Origin: Brachycybe producta
Lineage: Eukaryota; Arthropoda; Diplopoda; Playtdesmida; Andrognathidae
Assembly: GCA_036925085.1 (NCBI GenBank)
Contig: JAUPFP010000001.1
Span: forward strand, 253,001 to 317,000
Length of the DNA stretch: 64,000 bases
Direction: 5' to 3'
Below, piece after piece: positions 53,218-64,000 of the stretch. Position numbers and translations under genes: made by a program. The notes under the pieces were generated by a model that was not told the DNA's origin, searched no databases, and saw only the letters and a list, made by a program, of their open reading frames with translations. How positions within the stretch are numbered: the stretch's first letter is position 1; each line of letters opens with the position of its first letter.

Positions 53218-55750
53218 TGATGACGTATACCAGAGCAAAGGCGAGGTAAGAAGATTACGACACGACGGGGGGTCCTTCTCTTCCTCTCTCCATCTTCCTC
53301 TGAAAACTTCGAAAAGAAAAATTTGACTAGTCGAAAAGGGACCATATTATTAAATTATTATTCAGTCAATTCGTTCATTCGCTTAACTGGAATGTGACTA
53401 GGGCTGCTGCAGAAAAAAAAATGGTTTTCCTTTTTTTTTTTATATACCGACCGTGTGACTCGGAACTCTCTCTTTTCTCTCTTTTTAAGAGGATGGTTCT
53501 TTTATATTTTTACGAAGAACAGTCGTTTTTCTTCTTCTTTTCGTAAAAGGAGATGATGATGTTGATGATGATGATGATGGCGAGGAGAAATATTACCGCG
53601 AGTTCTTATATTTTTCTCTCTCGATACAACACACAAAAAAACCCCACCATCACACACGAACACATCAGAAAATCTTATGTATACTAATTAGAGGTTTTTC
53701 TTTTCTCCCAGGGTACGAAAGAGCGAGAGAGAGAGAGAGAGAGAATAAGGCATGTGTGTGGACTTCCTTTTTTGATAAAAGAAAGACGACGAGTTGAGGG
53801 AAATTCGAGGGGAAGAGATCGAAGGGAAAGCGCGATAAGTACGACCGGTCACTTTTGGCAGCAGCTGCCAGAAAACAAGGTTTAAAATCTTCACTCCAGG
53901 TACCATTGAGTAGGAAGCTCATCACAAGGGTATTTTACCCCGTCGAGAGAAGAGGAAGGCTTGAGTTCTTTTTTCTTTTCCGAACATCGCAACCACAACC
54001 CGATGGTCAATTTTCTTTCTTTTAGAAACACCAAAACACATTTTCTCGATCCGTCTCCGTCCGTCCGTTATTTCGACCGATTACGGAACCAAGAAATATA
54101 ACTTCATCTACACACTTTTTTTTGTTTGTTTTAATAGGATTGATGATTTGTTGTTGTTGTTGTAGCATGGACCTTCGAGGGTGGGAGAGAGAACCAAATT
54201 TTACCAAGTCTTTTTTTTTTCATCATATATATAAATTAATCAATCACAGCATTTATATTTTGGATGGCCACTTTTTCTTTTTTACTACAACACACACACA
54301 ATTGTCCAGAGATTTATGACGAAATTAAAAACAAAAAATTCCTCCAATTTCGGCGAGTATTTTTTTGGCTAGCCGATTTGTTTGCATCATCGGACCAAAT
54401 CGTAATTCACGAGGCTTCAATTACAGAGAAGGTCTTTTTTTTTTTTCTTTCGAAGAAATGCTTTTCTTTTTTTGTAAAAAAAAAGAGGCAGTTGAATGAT
54501 TTCGAACTTTTCACCATATATGCTTTTATATAACATATGAATGCCATTATTTTTGGAAAAATAAAACAAAAAACCTCACATCCGAACACATGTTTGAGAA
54601 AGAGAGTTAAGAATTATTTTGATCTCCTTTTTAAGCGCAGAAAATATATATTATATATTATTATATGAACAAATATGCATGATTTTTTTTTTCTTCTCTC
54701 TCTCTCTCTCTCCTTTCCTTTCTCTCCGTAAATCTTTGTTAACTAAAACACAAAAACACACTAACAAACACAAAAAATTGACTTATCACACGTTAATGAG
54801 GATCAAAAACGTTTCAAACACAAATCACATAATAAAGGAGATATACTTTATAAGTACATTTTTTGTTTTGTTGGAGGGTTAACTTTTAAGTTTTTTGTTG
54901 CTTTCTTCTTTTTACGATGACCGAAGATTCAAAAATCATGCCTATTTTGCAGCTCATCCGTTGATTTCCGACGAAAAAAAACCCACCACAGAAGAAATAT
55001 ATATATATATACGAACGCACGAACATTACCCCGATCCACTACGAGGCTGGCATCATTTTTTTTTGCTGGCCAAATATAAGAAGTTCTTCGAAGAAAAAGG
55101 CAGGTGAAAAAGGGATTTAAAAAGAGTGAGAAGAAGAAATGTGATTTACCCAACTTGGCTCCTAAGGTTATTTACAAAATAAGGAGTAGAAGGAGGAGGA
55201 GGAGGCGCAAGAGTACCCGTAAGTACAATGGCTGCCACGAGTACACATTTATAAGGACGTTGTATTTGTTTTTGGTCTTCCAGTTGCTCTTCGTAGAAAA
55301 GGCATGGAGGGAAGTGGAAGCGAGGTACTATTTGGGCAGCCAATGGCATGAGCTTTTTTTTTGTTTTAAATATATATATATATATATCTATGTTCCTTTT
55401 TATCTTTGCGTTGCGAGTTTTTCGTCAAAACTATGATATGGTCACTAAGAGCAAGTTAAAAATCCAAAAAAACATTCGTACGGACGAACGCACACGCAAT
55501 ACACCGAAGCAACAAAAATATGGATAGCATTTTAGTGGCACTTCTTGAAAAATACTGAAAAAACTGCAAATTTGTGTTGCAATGATGAAGAAGAAACAAA
55601 AAACAAACTTCCGGTCTTTGTTAACCGATAGTTTGAGGGGAGAGCACCAAAAAGAGACGATCCAGCAGAAACAGAAAAATAAAACCCTCGAAAGACATCA
55701 GCAGAACAACAAAAAAAAATATAAGACCAGGGAGTTAGGATTTGTCTTCG

Positions 55751-58700
55751 TTAGACAGATTCACCGCCTAACAAATCCCCCGGTAGGAAGGAGTTGAGAG
55801 ACGAAGGAGTGGCACGATGTTGGTCCGCATCGGACAACCCTCCGACGCCCCAGGTGCTGCCCGGATTGGCGCCAGTCTTAAGAGACCACAAGTGACTCGA
55901 ATGTAGATTGACGGCCGTGCCATTCCAGTGTGAAGTAGATACATCGCCTTTGCCGCAATACGGCAAGAAAGAGGCAGCAGAAGTGGTGGCGGCACCAGAA
56001 ACATTGGAACGACCGACACCACCACCACCGCTACCCTGCGGACCCCAACCCGAACCCGGGTTACCGCCGTGGCCACTCTGTTGCAAAAACTGTTGCATGT
56101 CATTCTCGTTAGCAAAATCGGCAAAGATCGTCGTGTTGCCGAGAACGCAGTTGTTTAGAGCACTCTGCGCTTTCGCCGCTTCTTCGCGAGACGAGTATCG
56201 GACTAGGGCTATACCCTGACTCAGGTACAGATGAAAGGCTTGCAAGGGGCCATGCTGCATACATAGTGTCCTCAAAGTGGAACCATCGATCTAATCGTAA
56301 ACATAACACACGGCGACATTTTAAAAATCATCCTCGTCACACACGTCCCTTTTACTGCAAACGTAAAAAAGAGCTCTCGAGCACGCAAGCACGTTTACAA
56401 ATACGGCAACCGAAATCCCGGTTCCACTTCTTTTTTTACTTGTCACCGTAAAACAGTCAAGCGTGACTTAGTTCTATTCCAGTCATCCTACCTATCATAG
56501 CTTGTAATATTCAAGTAGTAGATCTTCACCCTCACTTTGAGTTAATAAGTCAAAAGTATGAGCAATTGTTACCGTAGCATCAAGTAAAAGGAAAACTTAG
56601 CAACCCAAGTGGAACCAGGGGCCTTCTAATCAAGAAGTGTTTTGAAAGCGCATCATATGGCACAAAGGTGCCCCCCCCCCAGACTCCAAGGTTAGCAGCC
56701 TTTTATATTCACTTCAGCCAATCACGATACTCCCTTCCGACATTATTTACGTACAAAGTAACCCTTCAACTCGACGTTTTATGTGTCTTACTGTGTTTTT
56801 TTTTTTAAGTATTACCAATTGACTGATGATTTAAATGTGCGTACAATTTTCAAACACATTCGAAGAATCTTATTTGTAAAAATACGTCATCGCTGCTGCG
56901 CGCATTTAAAAATAACTTAGCCACTTAAACGTGCTTGCGAACTCTGGTTCAAACGTAAAGACAACTTTACCTGAGGGGTCAGGTTTCTAAGCATCAGCCA
57001 TGTAGAAGCATTTTGTCTATCCCAACCAGACACTTTAAAAAAAAATACAAGGAGTTTTTGCAGTAAAACTATAAACTTATGAATCACTTTCGCAAAAAAA
57101 AAAAAAAAAAAGATTTGAAATTTCTAATCGCGAGAATCAGGTTAGTTTTATCCTAACAACGGAACTACGGTTGGGGGGAAGTTTAGATAAGCAATAATCG
57201 CAAGATAAAAGTGATTTTAAATAGAAACGGAAGCTCACTTACCGGCAGAAACACCCCATCCGTGCCTACCAGATGGAGCCGGCCCGCTCCCAGAAGCCCA
57301 CGAACCAGCCGATACGCATTTCCCTTGAGCGCTAAGTCCTGGAGGTGGACCACGAGAAACTTTAGGTGCAGAAGGAACTCCCCACATTTCCGATGGGATT
57401 ACCGACGAATGAATATCTGCACCTAACGCTCCCCATTTCTTTCCATAACCACTGGCACTGAAATAACACGAAAACACGATACAGTTTCCGTAACAAACAC
57501 GCTTCTTTGGATTCCCAAAAATTCTCCCTAATTTCTTGAAAATACAGTGCACAAGTTGTGCAACATGTTGTTTGGCAACCGTCAAACTAGGATACACACC
57601 CCCGCTGCCGTGGACCCCGAAAGATATCGAATTTACTCAAAGGTTTATTATCGGATAGTGCCGCCATCTAGTCACAGTTGACTTTCGCACGTGCAACTTC
57701 GATTTGTTGCTTTTTTTTTAGGTTCATTGACGACTTTCATGTCCATGACTATATATTTGACAGCAGCACCTCCTTAAAACCTTTGATTCTCGGACCCGTT
57801 TATACTACAAGTTTCTTTTTGGTTCCCTTTTAGTCTATCAGTAAATATTTCGCAATTGGTATTCAACTTCAAGAAAACGTTGTAAGAAGTTAACCAATAC
57901 TGATGATGACAAAACCTCCCCTGGATATCATTGAAACTACGTTACAAAAACCGTTTCACTACCAAAGAAACATTTCTCGGTAACTGGAAAGCGCGGTAAT
58001 AGTACAAAAAATGGCATTTTTCAATGTTGTGCAACATGCTACTCAACAATGAACACGTTGCCCAACATTGCGAGACAATGAAGAACACGTTGCCCAACAT
58101 TATTGTTTTATCAGGCATTACATACATTTAGTTAAGGAGGTGATCGATCGTTTCGAAAAGAATAAGCGATAAAAGCGAACGAAAGTCCACAATTTCAAGC
58201 TCGTCTTCGCTCTTACGTCGACGCAAACCTTCCTCCACCCCCCTCCCTCCCCAAAATCAATTATAAAGAGTGTTCCGTACTGACCTTCCGCTGTAGATGG
58301 CTGCGGTCGCAGCTGCCGATGAGGTAGAAGATGCTGATGCAGTAGTAGACGAAGAATTAAAAGACCAAGTGGCACTTGATAGCCCAAGAGGAGCAAACGA
58401 ATTATCTGAAGTTGACACGGGATTGTTTTTGGCCAAAGAGCCGAACAGATCTGATTCTTTTATCGAATTGAGTGGAGAGTGCGCTACACTTCCAGGAGTG
58501 ATATGTGGATCGTCTTCGACGTTTTTCAACTGAGATCCCTGAAAACGGCAAAAATCGATCGAAACCAATAATTAACGAACACACATATCGAGAAAATGAA
58601 AATGTTCTCTAACCTTCCACGGCTTTCCAGGTTCAAATTCAGTGACTAAGTCACCGAGACTATAATTTGGCTGAGTAGACATGGCCCACTGAGCATCTTT

Positions 58701-60304
58701 ATCGACACCTCCGTTCATCGCCACCTCGGCAGCAGTGTCCGGCCATCCAGAATCACTCTGAGAAATAAACCACATCACGACATGAGTACACGGCACCCAT
58801 GCGATTATCTCAAGGCCTTATTCAAATTGTCAATTTTTTTATACAAACATAGGGGGGGAAAAAACATTGAAAAAGCATTTGAAAAAGCTTCCTTCTTAGC
58901 ATTTGTTCACCGTTCTTCGTATGTTCAGTCGCGTTGCGAGTATTCCCACCCCCGTTCTATTGGGGCGATGAATATTGGGCCTAATGCAATCCAGCTTTCT
59001 TCTACAAATTGTGATTCCCAATCGATATTCGTAGTGACGACATACCTACAGGTATCACTATCAGTACCAACAGTGATGTCAGTCGTGGGTTCTTGGGTAC
59101 ATTGTGTTACCCCATAGGGTAACTCCTTGGTTTTTTTTCTAACTTTCTTGTTTCCTTCTACTTTTCTTCAAGCTTTTCATTATTTTTCTTTATATATGTT
59201 TACGAGAAAACATTCAGAATTTCAAAAATTACTCTTCCAGCAGCCAATAAGCCCTGTGGCCGGGGGACAAAAGTCCGATTGCATTTTTGTCACACCCTCG
59301 TTAACCTCATATTTGCCAAAAACAAACCCAGCAGCAATGTGGAGACTCCACAAAGTAATGCAATTTGCCAGATGGAGGGGAAATACCGGTGATTGGTATG
59401 CAATACACCTTACTTCTTTTAGACACCCTTTTAGAATTTGCTGGCTAAACCTTAACATTTCCATTGAATTGGAAATAACCTGTTCAACAACATGTGGCTA
59501 CCATTCCAAGACAGCCCTTTTGTAGTTTTCACCCCTCGATTTTTCAACTATCGTTTGTTATAATTCTTTTCTCTGGACGGTTAAACTAGTACAAAAGACC
59601 TTTGGCGTCAATCAAATTTACCTGCGATCGCGACAGAGACCACGCACTATCACCTGGCCCAAATAAGTTCGTGTGGGACGGATGACCAGGTGGAACGGCA
59701 GCCTTGGCCATCGACCCGGGAGCACGACTGAACTCCGAAGCGGAGGAGACGGCAGCGCCACCGCCGACCGAAGAATCCATCTCCTTTTCGAGAGAAGGCT
59801 GTTTCCATTGAGAAAGTCGAGATTGTGGAGTTGGAGTTCCCGGAGTGGTAGCAGTCGTATCTTTAATGGTCAGATCTTGCAGACCGCCGTGCAATAGAGT
59901 GAGCGGATCGAGTGGCGGTTTCAACAGTTCGGCCGCCACCGTCTGTTGCTGTTGATGCTGTTGTTGTAAATGCTGCTGCAGAATCTGCTGCTGCTTCACG
60001 TACAAGGCTTGTTGTGCGACAATCTGATTCTGCAAATTGGCAATCTGTTGCTTCGTCTTAGTGATTTGAACGGAGGCGTGAAGAGCAGCCGTCGAATTGG
60101 CTTTTCCCAGATGCTGAGTTCCCAACTGAAGCTGCTGTAATTGTTTGATTTGCTGCAAAAGTTGGTTGACTAGCAACAATGTCTGCGGTGCAAGAGGTTG
60201 ATTTAAGATCTGAGGATTCAGGTGACCGGCCTGGACGGCCATTTGGATCTGCTGAACGATCAGCTTCAGTTGGGCCGTCGAAGGAACACTCTGTTGTTGT
60301 TGCT

Positions 60305-60335
<31 letters not shown>

Positions 60336-63300
60336 TTGTTGTTGGTGAACACGACTTTGGCCACCAAGATTCTGTCCCAAAGCCTAAAAAAATTAAAACG
60401 AAGAACACGTTTAAAAATTTTTTAAAATTTCTATTTCTTTTCTTCTCTTTAAGTTTCCAAAAAGAAATTTGAAAAAAAAAAGTAAATTTTCAACTTCCGA
60501 AAAGAAGAAACAAACCCGACTTACAGCTTGATATTGAGGAATTGACTGTTGCTGCTGAAGAATCTTATGCACGAGACCAGGATTGAGACTCGCAAGGCCA
60601 GGAACCAAATTGGGAAGTTGGGCAACAGAAGGACCATTACCACCATTAACACCACCAGGCTACAAAAAAAAAAAAACGAAGAAAAGATAATTGAAATATT
60701 TATTAGTAGGGGAGACACGAATAGAGAAGTTTCGAAAAAGAGGGGAAACCTGAGATTTAAATGCAGGTGCTCCCGAGTTTGGTCCTCCGGCTACTACGAT
60801 AGGGTTTGAGTATAGGTTTGCATTGAAGGACGCCATGTTGCCCATTGACTGGTTTGCGAATGAATTAGAGTCCATCGATGATTGATGATCGTCTTCTCTA
60901 ACTTTGTTAGGAAGCATATTGAAGACATCTTCGGACATTGGAAGATTTCCGGCGCCACACGACTGCAGTTCATCTACGGGAAAGAAACAAAACAAAATCC
61001 ATTCCAATTTTTTATGGCAGACAAACACTTCAAACGTAAAGCTAAGTATAATCAAAACCAAACTTTAAAAAACCTTTAAATTTTTAAAAACGCCTTTAAC
61101 TTTTGAAGTTTTTAAAAACCTCAAATCTTTTCCAATTGCTTAAAATGCTTGAAACTTTTCTAGTTTCTAAAAATCGTTCATAAACATTTAAAATTCTGCA
61201 AGTTTCTAGATACTTTCTAAAAATGTTTGAAATTCTTAAAGGAATTCGCCCAAATTTCAAAACAGAACTTACTTAAAGCTTCGTCCAAGTTCATATTTGT
61301 GTTTCTCAAGGCATTTTCCACATCATCTTCCTGTTATAGACAAAAATAAATGCACAAAACCATAAATTCAAATTGCAAAAAATCAAGAAAAATCGTAACA
61401 AAAAATATTAATCCGTACCTTAAATCCCATTTTAGCTAAAACTTTAAATTGACGACTAGCAAAAATTAGGTCCTTACTAAGAGGCTTCGAACCCTAAACA
61501 AAACGAACACACCCAACAAATCAAATCGAGAAAAGCCGTTAAACCATAACGCGAGAAAAGATGAGCAGCTGAAAAATGGCGATAAGAACACTTGGTTTGA
61601 AACTGACCCTTACCTGCTTAGGAGGTGGTGGTCCCCATCCCGATGTGTCCACGTGCATATCCGACCACCCCGCCCTTTGTTGTTGTTGTTGTTGCTGCTG
61701 CTGTTGCTGCTTACTGGCCCAGTTCTGCGGAAGTGGACTACCGGGATCACCCCAACCACCAGAACCGGGTCCACCGCCTCCTTTCATGCCACCAGACATC
61801 GAAGACGAACCATCGTCCCAACTTCCGGTTATACCGGAATCGTGAGATGAAGACTCGCCCCAACTGGAAAGCCTAATTTTAATAATAACTCATTAAACCA
61901 ATGTGGAAACTGAGCAACTGATTTCTTTATAGAAAAGAAACTCGTCACTTATCAAAATGTTTCCGATATACGAATATTAACACGCGATACAAGATGTTGG
62001 TAACGTAAACAAAATATCGAAATTATGCAAATTAAGGTGGAAAATGGAATAGAACTAAAAGTTACTCTGTATTTCACAAGCAATATTAAGAAGAAATTTA
62101 AAGTGTTTCAGAAACTAAAATGGCAGCTGAATCACTTAGTTATTTTCACGTTGTAATCTTCAAGAAATAACTTCAAATGTCAATTTCAACTTTTAAATTT
62201 TCGATTCACAAGTTTATCGAAAATAAAAAAAGAATCATATGATAACATCCAAAAAAAACCTAAGCTTAATTTGAAAAATATCAACATAAAAAATATTAAG
62301 TGAGTCTCTGTTAACCTTCTAGTTTCTAAAACAATCGCAAGTTTTTCTTTAAATTTTGTTTCCAATAAAATTCATAAATTTCAGAGAAACTACAAAAATA
62401 AAAAAAAGGTTATCTTTCAAAATAAACTATTCATAGTAGCTTGAAATGAGATTGCTTCTAACTTTATTCTGCAAAACGGTGAAAATTGATCGGATTGCAT
62501 TAGAAAATTCCTAAATTCCACCGTTTTCTCGTGAATTTTTTTTTTCAAGGGGAAAAAGGGGAACACAAATTAAAACCCAGTTGGACCATTTACGAACCGT
62601 TGGGTAAGTTCGTAATTCGTTTATTTCGAAAAAAATATTCTGGAAAACAAAGCGATATTTTTATTTATTCTTCTGGCGCTCTCGATGAAGTTGGTTCTAA
62701 AAATTGTTCGACCGTTTTGTGTTACGTTAGCAACAACTTTTGTCTAGGTTGAAGACACGCTTAAATTGCTCACAAATTAAGAAAAACTTGGCAGAACACC
62801 TACAAAGATCAACCTTGAATAAAATGTTAAATTTAACTCCTACCTACAAACAACCAACACCTTATTTTTTTCCCTTCTCCTAGAAAGAGCGTTCGACAGA
62901 AACATTTTAGCATTGAAGAGGGGAGGGGAGGGGGGAAAAAAGTATTAAAGCACGAAATCTGGTAAAAACTCAAAACTAAACAAAATCTCAAAAACTTTTG
63001 CAACATTTTGATTATTCCGCATTTTAGAAACAACTTTAGAAAAAAAAAAAAAACTAGAACATTTGAGAATGGAATACGAACTGTCCAAATTGAACTTTTA
63101 CAAGAGTTTGGAAGAAATCGCAATATCTCTAGTTTACTAAACTCGTCAACAAAATGTTTCATTTTGAATGATTTCATTCAGAAGTTCAAAACGATTCTAG
63201 AACTCTCAATGTTTCTTAAAAAGTTGAAAGTGTCTTTTAAAAAAAATAGAAGACTAAACGAATCCCTTAAGACATTCACGATGAAATCTTTCAAAATAAA

Positions 63301-64000
63301 CTTTTGAAGAAAATTGTAAAAAAAAATGGCCGCCGTCATTTTCAAACTAATATTTTTGTTTTTACACAACTTTTGAAAATGAGAAATTGGAAACTACCTT
63401 AAAAAGTTTACTTTTAATTCCTCTCATGTGACTCATTAGCACTTCTAGTTTTTAACAAAACTTTCAATTTGATTCTTTGAACCACACGAAAGATTTTGCC
63501 ATTATTTGCATATTACGCAATATTCTAGTTTTTAACAAGCTTCCAAATTCTTCCTAAAGTGGCATTTAAAGCAGCCGAAACATATTCCTGGCCTTTGTTA
63601 CTCTATAAAGCAACGAGGAGTCAAATGAGATCGTAAAAAAAAGGGACCAAAACAGCTGAAAGGATCCCTATAATCTTGTGAACAGACGCGATATAAACCA
63701 AAAAATCCGGTTACGAAATCGAAAAATAGATATAAAGTTAAAGACACGCACCTGTTATGCGGCATCGTTTTCCCCCAAATCGGAGTCCCCGGATCCGGCT
63801 TCATTCCGGTAGGAGTAGAAGACAGAATCCTCATGACACCGCTTCCGACTCCACCTTGCGGTTGCCCTTGAGTAGGAGTAGACGGCTGCGAAGAAGAACC
63901 CTGCATTGGACCACCACCAGGACCACCTTTTGCATTTGTACTCGGCATGTCCTTCCAACGACAAACTTTCCCTTGATTATTGGGGCTGCCCCAAACGGCC
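55751..64000 (-). CDS. TNRC6: GW182/TNRC6 (gawky), C-terminal part, runs off right edge
   Basis: Twelve exons visible: 63752-64000 (continues), 61614-61872, 61419-61493, 61273-61330, 60750-60973, 60525-60659, 59622-60383, 58614-58757, 58285-58538, 57243-57457, 56971-57032, 55751-56290; about 991 residues to the stop. GW182 binds Argonaute through its N-terminal GW repeats and recruits PABP, PAN2-PAN3 and CCR4-NOT to silence miRNA targets in P-bodies. Seen in order: GW/WG repeats (AVWGSPNNQG, GTPIWGK, SSWGES, GSWDDG), a UBA-like domain (LAKMGFKEDDVENALRNTN), a Gln-rich domain with a pure Q run, a PAM2 PABP-binding motif (VTEFEPGKPWKG), the mid region DDPHITPGSV, an RRM ([20 protein letters not shown] ... 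ALVRYSS) and a C-terminus ending FLPGDLLGGESV. All junction phases agree. The N-terminal Argonaute-binding part lies mostly outside the window. Confidence 0.95.
58925..59520 (-). other. Coding-like block inside a TNRC6 intron, unidentified
   Basis: Between exons 58614-58757 and 59622-60383, base composition rises and two minus-strand frames are open: one ending at 58925 (includes TVGTDSDTCRYVVTTNIDWE) and one from about 59464 to 59222 (includes SPVFPLHLANCITLWSLHIA). I recognise neither. Possibly a decayed mobile element or processed sequence; not annotated as a gene. Confidence 0.3.
60289..60345 (-). repeat. Poly-Gln (CAG/CAA) tract in TNRC6
   Basis: Mixed CAA/CAG codons encode about 18 consecutive Gln after SRVH. 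More CAG/CAA runs occur at 59940-60000 and 61678-61711 (11 Gln). The antisense strand shows open Leu/Ala/Val-rich frames here that are artefacts of the repeat. Confidence 0.9.
62095..62345. repeat. Foldback repeat family copy in a TNRC6 intron
   Basis: Left arm AAGTGTTTCAGAAACTAAAA, right arm ATATCAACATAAAAAATATT followed by AACCTTCTAGTTTCTAAAAC. Same order and spacing as the copy in PDPK1. Confidence 0.6.

Larger units (their letters stand above)
38079..55750. other. 17.7-kb stretch without a convincing gene
   Basis: Lies between the 5' end of GluN2 and the stop codon of TNRC6. Open frames here are short, low in complexity and unlike any protein I know. It may contain upstream non-coding exons of GluN2 and a long TNRC6 3' UTR; I cannot delimit either. 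It holds the microsatellites, MITEs, minisatellite and retrotransposon tail listed separately, and homopolymer C or G tracts at about 38451-38465, 45121-45134, 49819-49834, 50831-50839 and 52711-52720. Confidence 0.6.

Noticed and set aside
59127-59525. 132-codon + strand open frame in a TNRC6 intron
   Set aside because: Runs antisense to TNRC6, low-complexity hydrophobic start, no recognisable domain and no splice context; the minus-strand frames in the same place look slightly more coding-like.
60179-60472. + strand frames opposite the TNRC6 Gln-rich exon (Val/Ala- and Leu-rich)
   Set aside because: They are mirror images of the CAG/CAA repeat and vanish outside it.

Overview
This is AT-rich, intron-rich nuclear DNA of an animal, most likely an arthropod or a close protostome. 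Every recognisable protein gene is split by GT-AG introns. The proteins are metazoan (GW182/TNRC6, an NMDA receptor GluN2 subunit, PDPK1, NPLOC4, RRN3, EMG1). The C-terminal tail of the GluN2 subunit resembles the insect Nmdar2 tail as I remember it. I cannot name the species. Exon boundaries below were read by eye from splice signals, codon phase and remembered family sequences; in all genes but one the coding lengths sum to a whole number of codons.

Layout. 1-4163: a U2 snRNA locus. It holds one full-length U2 gene (minus strand), several U2 fragments in both orientations, and two relics of a U2-targeted, R2/NeSL-type non-LTR retrotransposon (Utopia-like: three C2H2 fingers and a reverse-transcriptase thumb). 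One relic runs off the left edge. 4937-5205 (+): the last two exons of an unidentified gene, convergent with RRN3. Six genes then follow, all on the minus strand: RRN3/TIF-IA (5328-9274), NPLOC4/NPL4 (10990-15527), EMG1/NEP1 (16609-18294), PDPK1 (21448-25211), a GluN2-type NMDA receptor (28055-38078) and the C-terminal two thirds or so of TNRC6/GW182 (55751 to beyond 64000). Between GluN2 and TNRC6 lie about 17.7 kb without a convincing gene, full of microsatellites, miniature inverted-repeat elements, a 24-bp-period minisatellite and a CR1/jockey-like retrotransposon tail.

How the genes relate. They are not an operon. RRN3 (Pol I initiation) and EMG1 (18S rRNA methylation) both serve ribosome production, and U2 and TNRC6 serve RNA processing and silencing. 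RRN3, EMG1 and PDPK1, all growth-linked, carry CACGTG E-boxes near their starts. NPLOC4 has three TGACGTCA elements within 100 bp upstream. A foldback repeat family marked by TCTAGTTTCTAA is present in introns or flanks throughout the window.

Most notable: the U2/Utopia-like locus, the Gly-Ala replacement at the pore N-site of the GluN2 subunit, the CRE triplet at NPLOC4, a one-base frame conflict at an NPLOC4 splice junction, and the foldback repeat family.
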